Shown here piece after piece: positions 31,435-45,200 of a stretch of DNA of 64,000 bases. The DNA is from Arion vulgaris (Eukaryota > Mollusca > Gastropoda > Stylommatophora > Arionidae), in the NCBI GenBank assembly GCA_020796225.1, contig CM036774.1:24086964-24150963 (forward strand). Direction: 5' to 3'. Position 1 is the stretch's first letter; each line of letters starts with the position of its first letter. The notes under the pieces are model-generated. The model did no database searches, had not been told where the DNA came from, and saw nothing but the letters and a program-made list of their open reading frames with translations. A program made the translations under genes and the position numbers.

Positions 31435-32389
31435 GCCCGAGTGGCTAACGGGGCCCACATTTGAGGTGTAAAGAATAGAACCACTGTTACCTTCCACACA
31501 TGTCGTAAGAGGCGACTAAGGAGGTTTGGTTGAAATCGCATACATATGCGTCCGCTAGGGAATGCTAACCCGAAACAAATGCTTGCAGAAAACGGATGTA
31601 CCAGGCCGTAAATCGCATAGCATGGTGCAACGACCCCTTTCAATGAGGAGTGGGATAACGGATTCTACGGTCGCCAATCTGCCTCGGAGATTTAGCCACG
31701 CAGTAAGAGTGTCAGACCTACCATCACGAGGGTGGCCAAAACGTACTGCGGGAAGAGGTCGGCACAAACGGTGAAGCAGAAATCATAGGAAATATATCCT
31801 ACAGAACTGCCACTAGTATGCGGACTTGAGAAGAAAGAAGTGACCCACTTACACTAGCGTCCAAGATAAACTGTATTGCGTGGCTGATAATCTGAGGCAG
31901 ACGGCTGCCTTTATTAGAGAATCGAAATCCCAATCTAGTGAGAACGCAGAAGAAAAACGTATTGGTGATAACCTAGGCAAGAGGTGCCTTTATTAGAGAA
32001 ACGAAATCCCAATCTAGTAGAACGCAGAAGACAAACTGTAGGCGTGGCAATAATCGGAGGCAGACAGCTGCCTATTAGAAAAATCCGAAATCCCAATCTA
32101 GTGAGAACCGCAGAAGACAAACTGTATTGCGTGGCTGATAATCTGAGGCAGACGGCTGCCTTTATTAGAGAATCCGAAATCCCAATCTAGTGAGAACGCA
32201 GAAGACAAACTGTATGGCGTGGCTGATAATCTGAGGCAGACGGCTGCCTTTATTAGAGAATCCGAAATCCCAATCTAGTGAGAACGCAGAAGACTAACTG
32301 TGTGACGTGGCTGATAATCTGAGGCAGACGGCTGCCATTATTAGTGAATCCGAAATCCCAATCTAGTGAGAACGCAGAAGAAGAAGAAA
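31435..32389 (+). mobile_element. SINE-headed composite element (family D) with 88-bp minisatellite, copy 1
   Basis: A family A-like head (GCCCGAGTGGCTAACGGGGC to GGCGACTAAGGAGG) leads into a unique body (CCGCTAGGGAATGCTAAC, GGATTCTACGGTCGCC, ATCACGAGGGTGGCC), then about six units of an 88-bp repeat and a GAA-rich end. The second copy is at 61894. Confidence 0.82.
31860..32389 (+). repeat. 88-bp minisatellite, about 6 units
   Basis: Units contain GACGGCTGCCTTTATTAGAG and AATCTAGTGAGAACGCAGAA. Some units have small deletions near 31950-32060. Homologous to the array at 62306-63133. Confidence 0.9.
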
Positions 32390-32752
32390 ACTGCACAGTG
32401 TGCATGCTAGACAGAAACACAAACTCCAGCGCACATCCTGCAGTCATGTCAATCATTCATACATCAAAGAAACGTAACATAGCCTCATGAACAAAGCTTA
32501 CAGAGCAAGCTATGGGGAACTCTCGAAGAACTCCAACTGACATGCAGCTTCAAAGTGGCAACCTATCTCATGGTTTAGACGAGCATACGAAACCGAACAC
32601 AAAGAAGAAGATATCGATAATAAATATAAGACACAGTAACAATCAAGAACGTTTCTTTTTAAAAATTCATTTATTACAATGAGTGTTTAGCTGTTCTGCT
32701 AACCAGTATGGCTGCTAATGTAGAAGTATACACTTAAACATATCTTCACAGA
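32390..32752 (-). other. 3-prime flank and UTR of the protease homologue gene
   Basis: The 3-prime UTR follows the stop at 32753. The left part (32390 to about 32600) is unassigned, probably mobile-element-derived intergenic DNA. Confidence 0.5.
32670..32675 (-). terminator. Polyadenylation signal AATAAA
   Basis: AATAAA on the minus strand about 78 nt after the stop codon of the protease homologue. It supports this as the 3-prime end of that gene. Confidence 0.7.
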
Positions 32753-32905
32753 TTAGCCCGAAAAGTAGGCTTTGATATCGCCTTTGGTCAGATCATTAGC
32801 AAGGATTGGAACCCCATACTCGCAAGGTGCAGAGGTTACAACTGCAACAAGGACGACCTCGTTTGTATCTACTGTATTGCAGTAAATAGGAGATCCGAAG
32901 TCACC
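32753..32905 (-). CDS. Protease homologue last exon: Ser195 region and stop
   Basis: 153 nt including TAA at 32755-32753, acceptor TTCCCCAG. Encodes [39 protein letters not shown] and [17 protein letters not shown] is GDFGSP, with the nucleophile Ser195 replaced by Phe. The AS-PC--GVP block fits the trypsin GVTSWG-GCA--PGVY region. Confidence 0.9.
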   Translation of the reverse strand, partial: GDFGSPIYCNTVDTNEVVLVAVVTSAPCEYGVPILANDLTKGDIKAYFSG

Positions 32906-35900
32906 CTGGGGAAAATAAAAAAAGAGAAATATGAGTAGTATTATTTGGCTGCATATTATAGCAAAATCTGGACACATTACATTCAGCTTCCTCTTCTTCT
33001 TCTTTGAAAGCTGAATTTACAGTCAGCAAATAGCTTATCCTGAGCAGAATTTGCCCTCCCTAAATAGTCATTCTCTCTCTCTTTCTCGATTGTTCTTTTT
33101 CGGCCATTTTTATCATTCTTATTGTGATACATCAGTACTAGACTTCATCAAGAAACAACAAATTAAATGGTTCGGCCACTTAAGCAGATTACCAACAGAC
33201 AGTGCACATCAAAGAGCAATGCTGCTCCGATACAATAGGTACAAAGCAAACGTCCGGCCACGTAAAAGATGGACCTCAGAGATAACAGAGGCGACGAAAG
33301 AGACTATCTACGAAGCGCATACTATAGCCCGTTTTAGAAATCTCTTCTTGACCTGACGCTGTGAGGCATACAGGATTCGAGAAAGAAAGAAAGATTGTGA
33401 TACATAAACAGCCTTTGCCAAGAACGCAGTTTTACGTCACAATCTTCAGTACCATTTGGAACTCTAGTGCTTATCCTTTGGCAATGTGTCTGATTTTAAC
33501 CAGCGTTTACTGGGTTCGCTCTCCGTCAGCCTTTGACTGTCCCCAACCGACCTGCAAGGCAGCCAGGTTACAGTCATTCTAAATTGTTCTCTCTTATAGT
33601 CCAGATGTTGTCTCGAATCTACAGTCACTAGTCACATTCAGAATTAACATTCTCCGTGTTATTACTCTTTGTCGGGATGTCTCCTTCCATATTAGTCTTC
33701 TCCAGCCCTTTGTGTACGTGTATCATCATCATCAGGTGCCGTGTCTGCTGGCGTAGGCGATCATGGATCTCCACAAATCTCTATCTTTGGTGTATGCTAT
33801 CAATTCAGATGTTGACGCTCTGCTGTGCCATGAAGTCAGGCTATCCACAATTTTCTCTTTCTGTCTTCCTCTGTCTCGTCTCCCCTCGATTTTACCAGTT
33901 TTTACAATGTATTCTTTATATATATATCCAAAATGCGTCAAAGTGACACTATTATCAAATATCTTGTCCTGAGCATAACTTTACCATCCCAACAGTCCTT
34001 CGGAATTTCTCTCTTATAGGTCAGATGCCCCGCCTCTGCAACCGTCATGCCCAAACCATCCTGAATTCATCTTCTTCGTAGTCTTCCTGTAGTAGTATGC
34101 CAGGATCTAGCGCTCCCACATCCTAGGTGGTAGCTAACAGACCAGACAGGTAGTTTAGATAGATAGGTTGGTAGATATGAAATTAGTAGACTGTAGTGTT
34201 GGCACACCAAATCTGCACACTGTAAGCAGATAGCAACACAAGAACGAGACATAGGGGGATTTCGCAATCGTCTCGACAGCGAAGTCGCCCGGGGATGTAG
34301 AAAACTACAGTCTACTAATTTCATATCTACCAACCTATCTATCTAAACTACCTGTCTGGTCTGTTAGCTACCACCTGGGATGTGGGAGCGCTAGATCCTG
34401 GCATACTACTACATTCCTCTTCTCCTCTTTGCCGGTATGCCACCTTCCATGATGGTCTTCTCCAGCCCTTCATGTCTTCTTATATGTCCAAAATATCTCA
34501 ATTTTATCTTTCTTATTTGTAGCATCAGGCAGTTTACTTTGATTTTGAGTTCCTTCTGGATAGATCTATTTGTTCTCTTCTGGGTTCATCGTATACAGAG
34601 GACGCTTCTGTAACACTTATATTCAAAAGCGCATATATACTTTTCAATTGCCTGTTAGATACTCTCGTTTCACACCTATATTTTGCCAATGGGAATGTGC
34701 ACGTTCTTAGTATTATGACCTTTGTTTCCCTAGTCGCCCATGTGGCGCTGTGGCCTGCAATGAAAGCAAAGAATAGTACCACTGGAACCTACAAGGCATG
34801 TCGTAAGAGAGGACTGAGGTAGGGGCCTAGGAAGCTACCTTAGTAAATAAAAAGCGTCGCAGAAATCGGATGTACTGGCCTACTTGTAGACCCAAAATTG
34901 GCACAACGTACAATTGCTCTTTGGCTAAGATCACATTCAAATCGCAAAGAGTGGTTTAACAAGTTGCAAATATGGAGCAACGTTTTGAGCGCCCGGAGAA
35001 AGTAATTTTGGAGGAAATGGTGCCTGGAAGAAGAATGAGATGAAAACATAGAAGACGATGGGTGCACGATATCATTGACGGTCTGAGAACTGACGTCGGC
35101 CAACTTGCACAGAACAGAGAGTTTCTCAGGACTGCTGTCATGGGAGTTAAGTTCCGGAAGGGACACGCTACTTGATGATGATGAGATAGGGAGAGTTCAC
35201 AGAAGAAGAATAGCGGGCAAACGAATAAAAAGATTGGAGACTATACGTGTTTCAGTAAGGAAAAACTTACCCCGCAAGTGGAATCGTCTGCTTCCATGCA
35301 TATCGTTTTAGAGTTTTTGTTGACGACGGTATTTGGGTATTCCCCATTAGTATGTCGGTTGACGTCATCAATCAGAACATCACAGCATGGAGCAGTGGTC
35401 ATGTCGTAGATCTTCATAACATCAACCTCACCAGTGTAGGTACCTGTAATGTAATATAGATAATGAGTAAAGGAATCATTTTTATACCACGTGGTGATAA
35501 TAGCCGCCCATCGCAAGCGATGACAACAGCCTCAGACGTGTGCTGCTGCTGCACCTCTCTGGTGTGTGCCGAGGTGACTGTAGAGACTAATCTCAGAACA
35601 CAATCCCCTACCACAGATGGGGCCTACAGGATCAAGGTCTGTCTTTTCGCGAAGTTCGTTTTCTCTGTGCTTCAACGGTACGACGATTCTCAGCTATGCT
35701 AGTTCCTCTTGTGTTGTTACAGAGATAAATTTGGCGATCTTGTGCCAGGGATTCCAATCACGTTGTGTCTATATCGAAGCATTTCATAGACACTTTTATT
35801 TAAAGCGTTTTTTTGGGTCCACCAGATAAACGTCTGCCCCCTTCAAGCTCGCCATACATCAACTGTTTTGGGAGCGTTTATCAGGCATCTAAGAAACGTG

Positions 35901-38900
35901 ACCGAGCCATCTCACTTGGGCCTTCTGCAATAGTGTGTTGATGCTTGGGATCTTTGCTCTTATGAGGATTTCGGTATCTAGAATTTTGTCCTGCCAGCTT
36001 ATTTTTAGTAGTCAACGTAAACAGCTTGTGTGGAAGTGATTTAATTTTCTTCCGTGTCTTCTATACACTGTCCATGTCTAGATGGCGAGCAGCTCCGTGG
36101 TTACACCATGGCCCGGTAAACTTTCACTTTGTGGCTACGCTTATCCCTTTTGCTCCCACACAATCTTCTTCTTCTTCGCGTTCGTCCTTTACGACCAATT
36201 GTAATCACTCTTTTGTGATATGTTTGATCTTTGCCAAGAACGTGTATACGTTGCACATTGGTTTGGTAGACCCTAAACGCATAGACTGCTACACATTTAG
36301 TACACATGCATCCGATTTCAGCCAAACCTCCTTAGCCGCCTCTTCGACATGCGTGGCAGGTAACAGTGGTTCTATTCTTTACACCCCAAATTTGGTCCCC
36401 GGTAACCACTCGGGCGAGGTTATTGGTTACTAAACTGACGTCATTGCACTCCGGGCAGACACATAGGTGCTCAGTCTCCCCGAACAGATATCGAAGAGTA
36501 TGCATACTGATGTTTCCTGAGGCTGGCTGGTTAAATATAATCCTCACTCTGCCCCTCAGACAACCAATTGTACTTGTTTCATTAATTGATTGATTGATTG
36601 ATTGATATGACCATCATCATTGCACTTCGGTGAGTAACAATGTGTGCTCCGATCTTTTTCTTACACAAGAAGATCTCAACTGCAGTGCACGAATTCCGTA
36701 GCACCGGCGAGGATCCCTGATGTATTTAGAAGATGGTAAAGATATTTTGTAGAAATTTTATAATTTTTCTTTTTCTAATGAATTTGCACGGGCAGCGGAT
36801 TTCCAGCCTGATCTTCTTGATTTTGAGCTGCCTAGGGTTCTTTTACATATTCAATCTTGAACAAGGGACCTACTTGTACAACGAGATAAATTATTATTAT
36901 TAATATTATTATTATTATTATAATTATTATTATTATTATATATAATTTAAAAAAAGTATGTCATGTACTTACCATTACCGGTTTCATTGGTTCCGTAACT
37001 AAGAGAGAAGCAATCTGCAAAGTTAACCCTGCCTTTCATTGTGCCGCTGTCATATTCACATGCGTATTGGGGGCAGGAGGTCACGGTCACTGGTTCCGGT
37101 AGAGTGATTACTGCCATGCCATCACCCCGATCCGCAGCTGACAAAAATAAATACAATAATAATAATATAATAATAATAAAGCCTATAACCCGTTAGGGTC
37201 GCAGAGGTGTCACTGTGGAGACATCAGCACAAAAAGCACGATATCTCCTTCTTCTTCTTCTTTGCGTTCGTTCTTTACACCAATTTTAATCACTCTTTGT
37301 GATATGATTGATCTTTGCCAAGAACGTGTATACGTTGCACATTGGTTTGATAGGCCCCTAAACGCATAGACTTCTACACGTTTAGGACATGTGCATCCGA
37401 TTTCAGCCAAAAGCAAGCTATGAATCTCTTCTTCAACTCCTCGAGCGAGTGGAGAAACTGCCCCGACCAGCTCTTGATGTTGTAAAACCTGGATTTTCTC
37501 TGCCCTCCTTTCCTTCTTCCACCCTCAACTGTTCCCTCTAGGATAATCTTAGAGAGTGAGCTATGTCTCTAATAAAAACACATTTCAGTGAATGTGAGAT
37601 ATACAACAAATACAGGGTGTTCAAGATAATTGCAACCCCATTGACAATTCGAAAGTTGCCAGGTACAAATTGAGTTGTGTTTATTTACTATTTAAACCGG
37701 TTCTGACTAGCTCTTCCTACGTCACATTTGTTCATCGCCCCTTCCCGCACTACAATTACACACCGTCACACAACCTTGATCTATACTACGTCATAACTGA
37801 ACCTTCCCATTTCCATACATACATGCCATATTAGTTCCATTCACGGGCTGCTTCTAAGTTGAATATCCTTTACAGGACGCTACCATCAACCACAGCAAAA
37901 CGAGTCGTTGATTTTCTAGGCGCCACTTATACGTTCAGTAGTTTGAAAATGCTTTCTGAACGGTGAGATCTATTTTTACTGTTCGTAAAAATCTACGGGA
38001 CAAGTTTACTTCGAAAACTGCCCGCAGCGGAGTTTGAACCAGGTACTCTTGGGTTGTGATCGAGCGCACTACCGTTTCTTCTTCGAACGATCCACATCGA
38101 CCACTTGTCAACCACTTTGTGTGATTTCTATGTGATCTGAGCCTAAGAGCGATTGTACATTGTGCCAGTTATGCACCCACAAGCAGGCCAGCACATCCGA
38201 TTTCTGCGCTGCTTTTTATTTACTAGGTAGCATCCCTAGGGCCTACATCAGTCGTCTCTTACGACATGCATTGTAGGTTGCAGTGGTACTATTCTTTGCT
38301 TCCCTTGCGGGTCCTGCCACTACACGGGTCTCACTACCGCAAAGCCACAGACAAAGAAACTACTGATCCTTATTTAATGTCTGCAATGTTAGTTTTGTGT
38401 TGTCCCACAATCGCTTTGATAAATGTTTGCCGAATGTAGTAGCCGCACTTCCTATACGAGCGTTGATTTCTTCATCAAGAGAAAGGCTGGCATATAATTC
38501 TGAAGTAATATATATACGCCTTACATATAAGAGGTGAGAGCCTGTACCTCACTGTTCAGAAAGCAATGGCAAACTACTGAACGTATAAGTCTATTGTCTA
38601 TTCCCAGGTGGAAGATGTAATTGACTGTCCACTCTTGCCGTTAAGCGTAGGGATGGGAGCTTTAATTTGCGTTCTAGGGCTAGATGAGTCGCCCTTGTTG
38701 TGTTGTATCCGTGTTTATGTAGTGTGGTCTTGATATTGTCTATCCATCTTTTTCGTAGTCTTCCCTTAGCTCTAGTAACCGATCTCTTTTTATTGTATGC
38801 TGTTATTGGTGGTTGGTTGTATTTCATTCTCATTAAGTGTCCAAACCACTGCATTTGTTGTCTTTCGATGTATTCGGTGCATGGGGGTATATATGGTTAA

Positions 38901-41900
38901 GTGGTTAAGCCCTTTGCCTTGTGAGTCGAAGGTCGTGGGTTCGAGTCCGGCCTCGCCATTTGTTCACGAGTGCAGTTTTTCCAGAGACCCCTAGGATTGT
39001 TGCTGGAGCTACGGAGTTAGTGCTTTGTGCAATACTCTCGGTAGGTGGCGTGCCATTTCTGCGGAGAGGGACCGAGCCGTATGGGGTAAAAACCCGGTGC
39101 AATGAAGTCAATCTTTCGGCTTTAAAACCCTTTAAACGGTGCATGAAGTTATGCCCACTGTGCTTCTGATGTCCTTATTTCGTAGTCTGTCTTTCCTGGT
39201 GACCCCCACTGCCTTCCTCAAGGATTTCATTTCACACGTGGTGCCTAGAAAATCAACAACTCGTTTACTGTTGTTGATGGCTATGTCCTGTAAAGGATAT
39301 GCTACGATTTTCCTTCACATGTAATGAACGGTAAGATGGTATGATAGTGTCACAAATGAGGAACTTATGGAGAGAACAAGACAGATTCCAGTGAACGAAC
39401 AGGTTAAAAAAGACGCTGGCGCTGGATAGGACACACTTTGCGAAAACCAGAGGGAATATAACAAGAAGAGTCTTTGTCTGAAACCCGCAGGGACAGCGAA
39501 AGAAGGGAGGCCGAGAAATACATGGAGACGAGATTTGGAGGCGGAGATCAACAATATAAAGAAGAGCTGGAGGGAGCTGCAGGAGATAGCTAGAGATAGG
39601 AAGACTTGGCATGAGTTGGTTGAGGGCCTATGCCCCAACCCGGGGTAAAAGGCAAAGAGAGAGAGAGAGAGATAATGGACAGGCTAGAAATAGATGTAAA
39701 TGATGCTATTCTTGTATACAATCAAGGTATTCCATCATTGTTTCCATAATCAATCAAGTGTCATGCCTGTCGACGTTGGCGATCACGTCTCTCCACAACT
39801 CTCTTTGCTTGGTGCATGTAATCAGTTCTGACGTCGATCTTATGTCGAACCATGATGTCAGGCAATCCAGCATCTTCTCCCTCTGTCTTCCGCGATCTCT
39901 CCTTCCCTGAATTTTACCTGTTGTTACCAAATGTTCTGAACCTTCTCTTCGCATTATATGCCCGAAGAACCTTGATTGTCGGATTGTTATTCTTTTGATA
40001 AGGTTTCTTTGTGTGCAGGCCTGATTTAACACCTCCTCATTCGTTTTCTTTGCTGTCCATGGAATTTTCAGCATTCTTCTGTAAAACCACTTCTATGTGG
40101 CCTCCAATGATCGTATTGATTGTTTATTCATTATCCACCATTCACTGCCATAATATACAGGGTGTTAAAAGCAGCCCCAGGAACTTAAAAACAGCCTCAG
40201 TCATAAATAGAAATTTGCCAGGTACGCATTGCATCTCGTATATTTACTATTTAAACCGGTTCTGACTAGCTTGTCCTACGTCACATTTGTTCATCGCCCC
40301 TTCCGCACTACAATTACATACCGTCACACAACCTTGACCTATCATACGTCATAACTGAACCTTCTCATTTCCATACATATATGCCAGATTAGCTTCATTC
40401 ACAGGCTGCTTTTAAGTTGAACACCCTGTATAATCAAATTTCAATATACCAGTTTAACCTGGCCTTAAGGGAATGCATACCGTTAAATGTGTCCTTGGTT
40501 ATGATAATTTCTTGTTCTCCTCCTCCAACATTGACCAGATGAGCCAGATTTCTGGACAAATAAAAGTCAAAATTAATTTTAGCAATAATAGCATGTTCAA
40601 CTTGGTTTTAAAAAAATGCACAATATATAGACACAAATGATTGCTACTGGAAACAAGACAAGACAAAATATAAGGCCTAAGGGAATAGAAAATAATGGAA
40701 TTAAAAGATCTACTTGGTCGCCATGGGTTTGTTACGTGCTCAACTTGAACACAGGAACTACGTTTCATCATTTTATTAAAATGTTTGTAGGAACTTGATC
40801 TTTCATGTTGATGATGCTGTGAAGATATTCAGTGAGGATAGGGTGTAGTGATGTGACATTCATTTGGGTCTCTGTCGTATAGAGACTAGGACCTCGCTGC
40901 TCGTTCCAAAAGTACTGGGTTTCGCACTCTAGTGGAGCGATAGGGATATTTTCCAGAGATCCCTGATTTCAGTGTAGGTAAGATCCAGTTCCTAGTCCTA
41001 TCTGAGGCAGACGATAAAATGCAGGTTCCGTGTTCAATTTGAGCACAGGAAGCATTTCTTTTGAAGTTTAAAACCGAGAATAGCAGGCTGGATAGCCACT
41101 GCCTCGGCTTCTTCTTCTTCTTTTTACTTCGTCGAACGCTCCATATCGATCACTTGTTAACCACACTGTGTGATTTGTATGTGATCTGAGCCTAAGAGTG
41201 ATTGCACGTTGTGCCAAGTTTTGCGCCTACAAGTAGGTCAGCACATCGAATTTATGCGATGCTTTTTATTTACTAGGGTAGCTTCCTAGGTCCTACATCA
41301 GTCGCTTCTTACGATATGCCTTGTAGGTCGCAGTGGTACTATTTTTTTCTTCCCTTGCGGGCCCTGAACCACACAGGCGACTGCCAAATCAAGATTCATT
41401 AGAAACAAAATTACAAATAATATTCCTGCAGAATATCATCAAGAATCAAGAATTGCTTGCACGATGCCAACAAGAGAATATGGGCACTATCATCCGAAGA
41501 CGACGCTGGAGATGGATTGGACATGTGATGCGCATGGAGACTGGCTCCGACACGAAAACTGCACTGAGATGGACTCCAGAGGGTAGGCGAAAGCGTGGAA
41601 GACCCAAGACGACCTGGAGGAGAACGATAGAGCAAGAGCTGAAGGAAATGAATCATAGCTGGAACACAATACAGAGGAAGGCCATGAACAGGGAAGAATG
41701 GTGTACGTTTGTTGCTGCCCTAAACGCCAAGGGCGTAACAGGCTAAAGAAGAAAAAGAAGAAGAATATCATCACCATCTTCAAAAATACATCGGGCCCTC
41801 GCCGGTACTAAGAGTACGTGCACTGCAGCTGAAATCGTCCTGTGTAAGAAAGAAATCGGAGCACATATGGTTACTCGCCAAAGTGCAATGATGATGGTCC

Positions 41901-41901
41901 T

Positions 41902-41960
<59 letters not shown>

Positions 41961-42241
41961 CGCCCATGTGTTGTCGGGTCTCGCAAGGGAAGCATAGAAT
42001 AGTAACACTGTGATCTGCAAAGTATGTCGTAAGAGGCGACTGAGGTAGGGACCTAGGAAGCTACCCTAGTAAATAGAAATCGGATGTGCTGGCCTACTTG
42101 TAGGCGTATAACTGGCACAACGTACCATCGCTCTTAGGCTTAGATCACATACAAATCACAAAGAGTGGTTAACAAGTGGTAGATATGGAGCGTTCGAATA
42201 ATAATGATCAATCAATCAATCAATCAATCAATCAACCAATT

Positions 42242-42273
<32 letters not shown>

Positions 42274-45200
42274 TCGCGATCAAGGCCAAGACCTCTGTAC
42301 CAGATCCCCCCATCAATTCCATTCATGTGGAAATCGGATTCATGCAGCCTTAGCATTGGTGTGTTTACGTCCCATCTTCAGCACCATTTAGAGCTCTCGT
42401 GCTTATCCTTCGTCGATGTATCCGGTTTCAGTCAGCGTTTACTCGGTTCGCTCTCCGTTTTGTAGCCATCTAGTGTTTTTGCACGGTGTGGGGTAGCTAG
42501 CCCCACGTCCATCTCCTTAGTCGCCTCTTACGACATGCGTGGAAGGTAACAGTGGTTCTGTTCTTTATACCCCAATTTGAGCCCCGATAATCACTCGGAC
42601 AAATCAATCAATCAATCAATCAGTGGTTAACTGGATGGTAAGGAGCGAACATTTGTTCAAGATCTTTAGAAAGTTAATACTAAAGTCTAATAAATATTAT
42701 AAATATACATTATAAATCGTTTTTATCCGGTGTAGTACATCGACGGTGGCGCCTGTGGCTTAGAGGATAGGGACTCGGTCTATTAATCCCAACGTTTTGA
42801 GTTCGAATCACGCTGCGGACAATTTGGTGGCAAATTGTTTCGCGTGGATTTTAACAAAAGAACGATGGCACCACCCGTTCAGACAGCAATGGCAAACTAC
42901 TAAACGTAATAATGCCTAGAAAAATCACACAAAGCGTTAAAAAGGTGGGTTTGATTCGTAAAGTCCTGTAAAGGATATGCATTTAACTTTTTAAGTACAT
43001 CGACAATGTACTGGATTTAAACACTAATCACAAAATACCAATATCAGAGGTAATTAAATTAATGAATTACCGGTTGAGTTGATAATGTCATTTTAACTTA
43101 CTCAATACTGAAAACATATCTGAAGTATGCAGAGCAGTCCATAGGAACTAGTAATGTAGTTGGCGATATCAAAACACCAGTACAGAATATCGTATCTGCG
43201 TTCAAATACAATATTAAAAATAATGAAAACAAGTAAAACAAGCATGACGAAAAATATTGTTATTTATGTATATAATAATAATTCCTCTACGTTACATTGG
43301 AGCTGTCATGGATCGAAATGACATTCTTCACGCATTGAGAGAGTCTTTCCGAACAGAGGAGGTTCAGGGTAGCGAATCCCACTCGTTGACCAGATTGAGA
43401 GAGATGGGTGTCAATATTGGTGCAGCCGAAAAGAACGACATACTAAATATGCAAATAGATTGATTAATCAACATCGAACTGGCGTGTTGGGTCGCTGGAC
43501 GCTGCTGGATTTGCTGAGGCGGAGATCGGAGCACCTATGGACATGTTTGAGTGCTATGATGATAGTCCTCATATAACTGATAGGGCCTGCAAGCAATTTC
43601 TCCATACAGCTCTATCCTGGGCAACTTGCTTAATCTCCTCCATAGAACTGAGCCCGATATTTCTTGCATCTGTCAGCAAAGTTCGGTTCAAGGTCTCCTT
43701 AGGTCGTCCGCTCTTTCTTGAACCCTTTGCATTCCACTTCAATGCCTGCTTTGATATTCGTTGATTATTTCTCCTCAAGGTGCGTTCAACATATCTCCAT
43801 CTTCACTTTCTTTCTGTTATTTACGTGCTCCTCTATAAATTCGACAACATGTAGGGCATACAAGCTTTATTTTCCCATGTCTTCTTTTCTTCTTTTGTCC
43901 TTCTCTGCTTTTTTGCCGCTAGGCGTAGCAGGTTTAACTGATGATCAGTTTCAAGATAATGCACGCTCAGTCGCTTGATATGGTGTGGTATTGTGGAGTT
44001 TTAAGATGTCTGTAACTCCATCAACCCATCTTTTTTTGGTCTGCCCCTTCCTCTTGATGATTCCATTTTCAGGTTGTACGCTCTTGCAACTGGTGTATTC
44101 GGGTTCATTCTGACCAAGTGGCCAAACCATTTGAGTCTCTGTTTTTCAATAAATCTAATAGCAGGTGTTGTTCCGACTGTTCTTCTAATTTCCTCATTTC
44201 TTATATGGTCTCTTCTTGTTTTATTTACTGCTTTCCTCAGGCATCTCATTTCGCATGTGGTAATTTTCCTTTCTTGTTCTTTTGTCAGTGCCCATGTTTG
44301 GCTCTGGTAGCACAGTGTTGGTATGAAGATTGAATTTATAATCTGTCTTTTAGTCACTACTGGAATAGCTGGGTGTTTCAAAATTGGGGTAAGCTGGTAT
44401 GTAATGTTGTTGGCTTGCTGGATTCTAGTTTCGATCTCTCTGTCCAGTCTACTATCAGATATCAAAATGTCTCTTACGATGATCAGGTCTAGTAAAGACT
44501 CGAACACACTCTCCTCATACATGTCTTGTTCTTGTAGGTCTAGTGAAGACTCGATCACACTCTCCGCATATATGTCTTGTTCTTGTAAATTCCATCTGAA
44601 TGTGATATACAAATAATATCTATATCGCTCGTGTGGTGCCGGGGCCCGCAAGTGAAGCCAAGAATAGTACCACTGCGACCTACAATGCATGTTGTAAGAG
44701 GCGACTGATGTAGGCCCTAGGGATGCTACCCTAGTTAATAAAAAGCAGCACATAAATCGGATGTGCTGTTCTACTTGAAGGCGCATAACTGGCACAACGT
44801 ACAATCGCTCTTAGGCTTAGATCATATACAAATTACACAGAGTGGTTTAACAAGTGGTCGATATGGAGCGCTCGAAGAAGAAGAAGCTGAGGTCTAAGCT
44901 GACAAAAATCAGTGTTAATTTTGTGCCAGGGCATGCAGGTGTAAGGGAAAATGAACGCACGGATAGTCTTGCAGGTATGGCTGCTGTAAAAAGCGGGCGA
45001 GCAATGGACCATGCTGATATTATAAATTCCCTAAGGAGAGAGGCGTGTACATAATTCCAGTAATAGCGGTGAATCTACAACACTAACTAGACTGCAAGAA
45101 CTCCAAGTTAAGTGTGGTGTAACTAGACAAGAACACTATACTGGTAGCTAAAGAAGAATAGTAAACCAACAAAGAACCGGTGTCGTAGTCGTCACAGGCT

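Noticed and set aside
38896..38960. Possible tRNA gene
   Set aside because: A and B boxes are present but the cloverleaf does not close and a SINE body shared with 12168 follows.
44001..44804. 267-residue minus ORF as a host gene
   Set aside because: The sequence is LINE ORF2 C-terminus ([23 protein letters not shown]), and its N-terminal part runs into an antisense SINE B.
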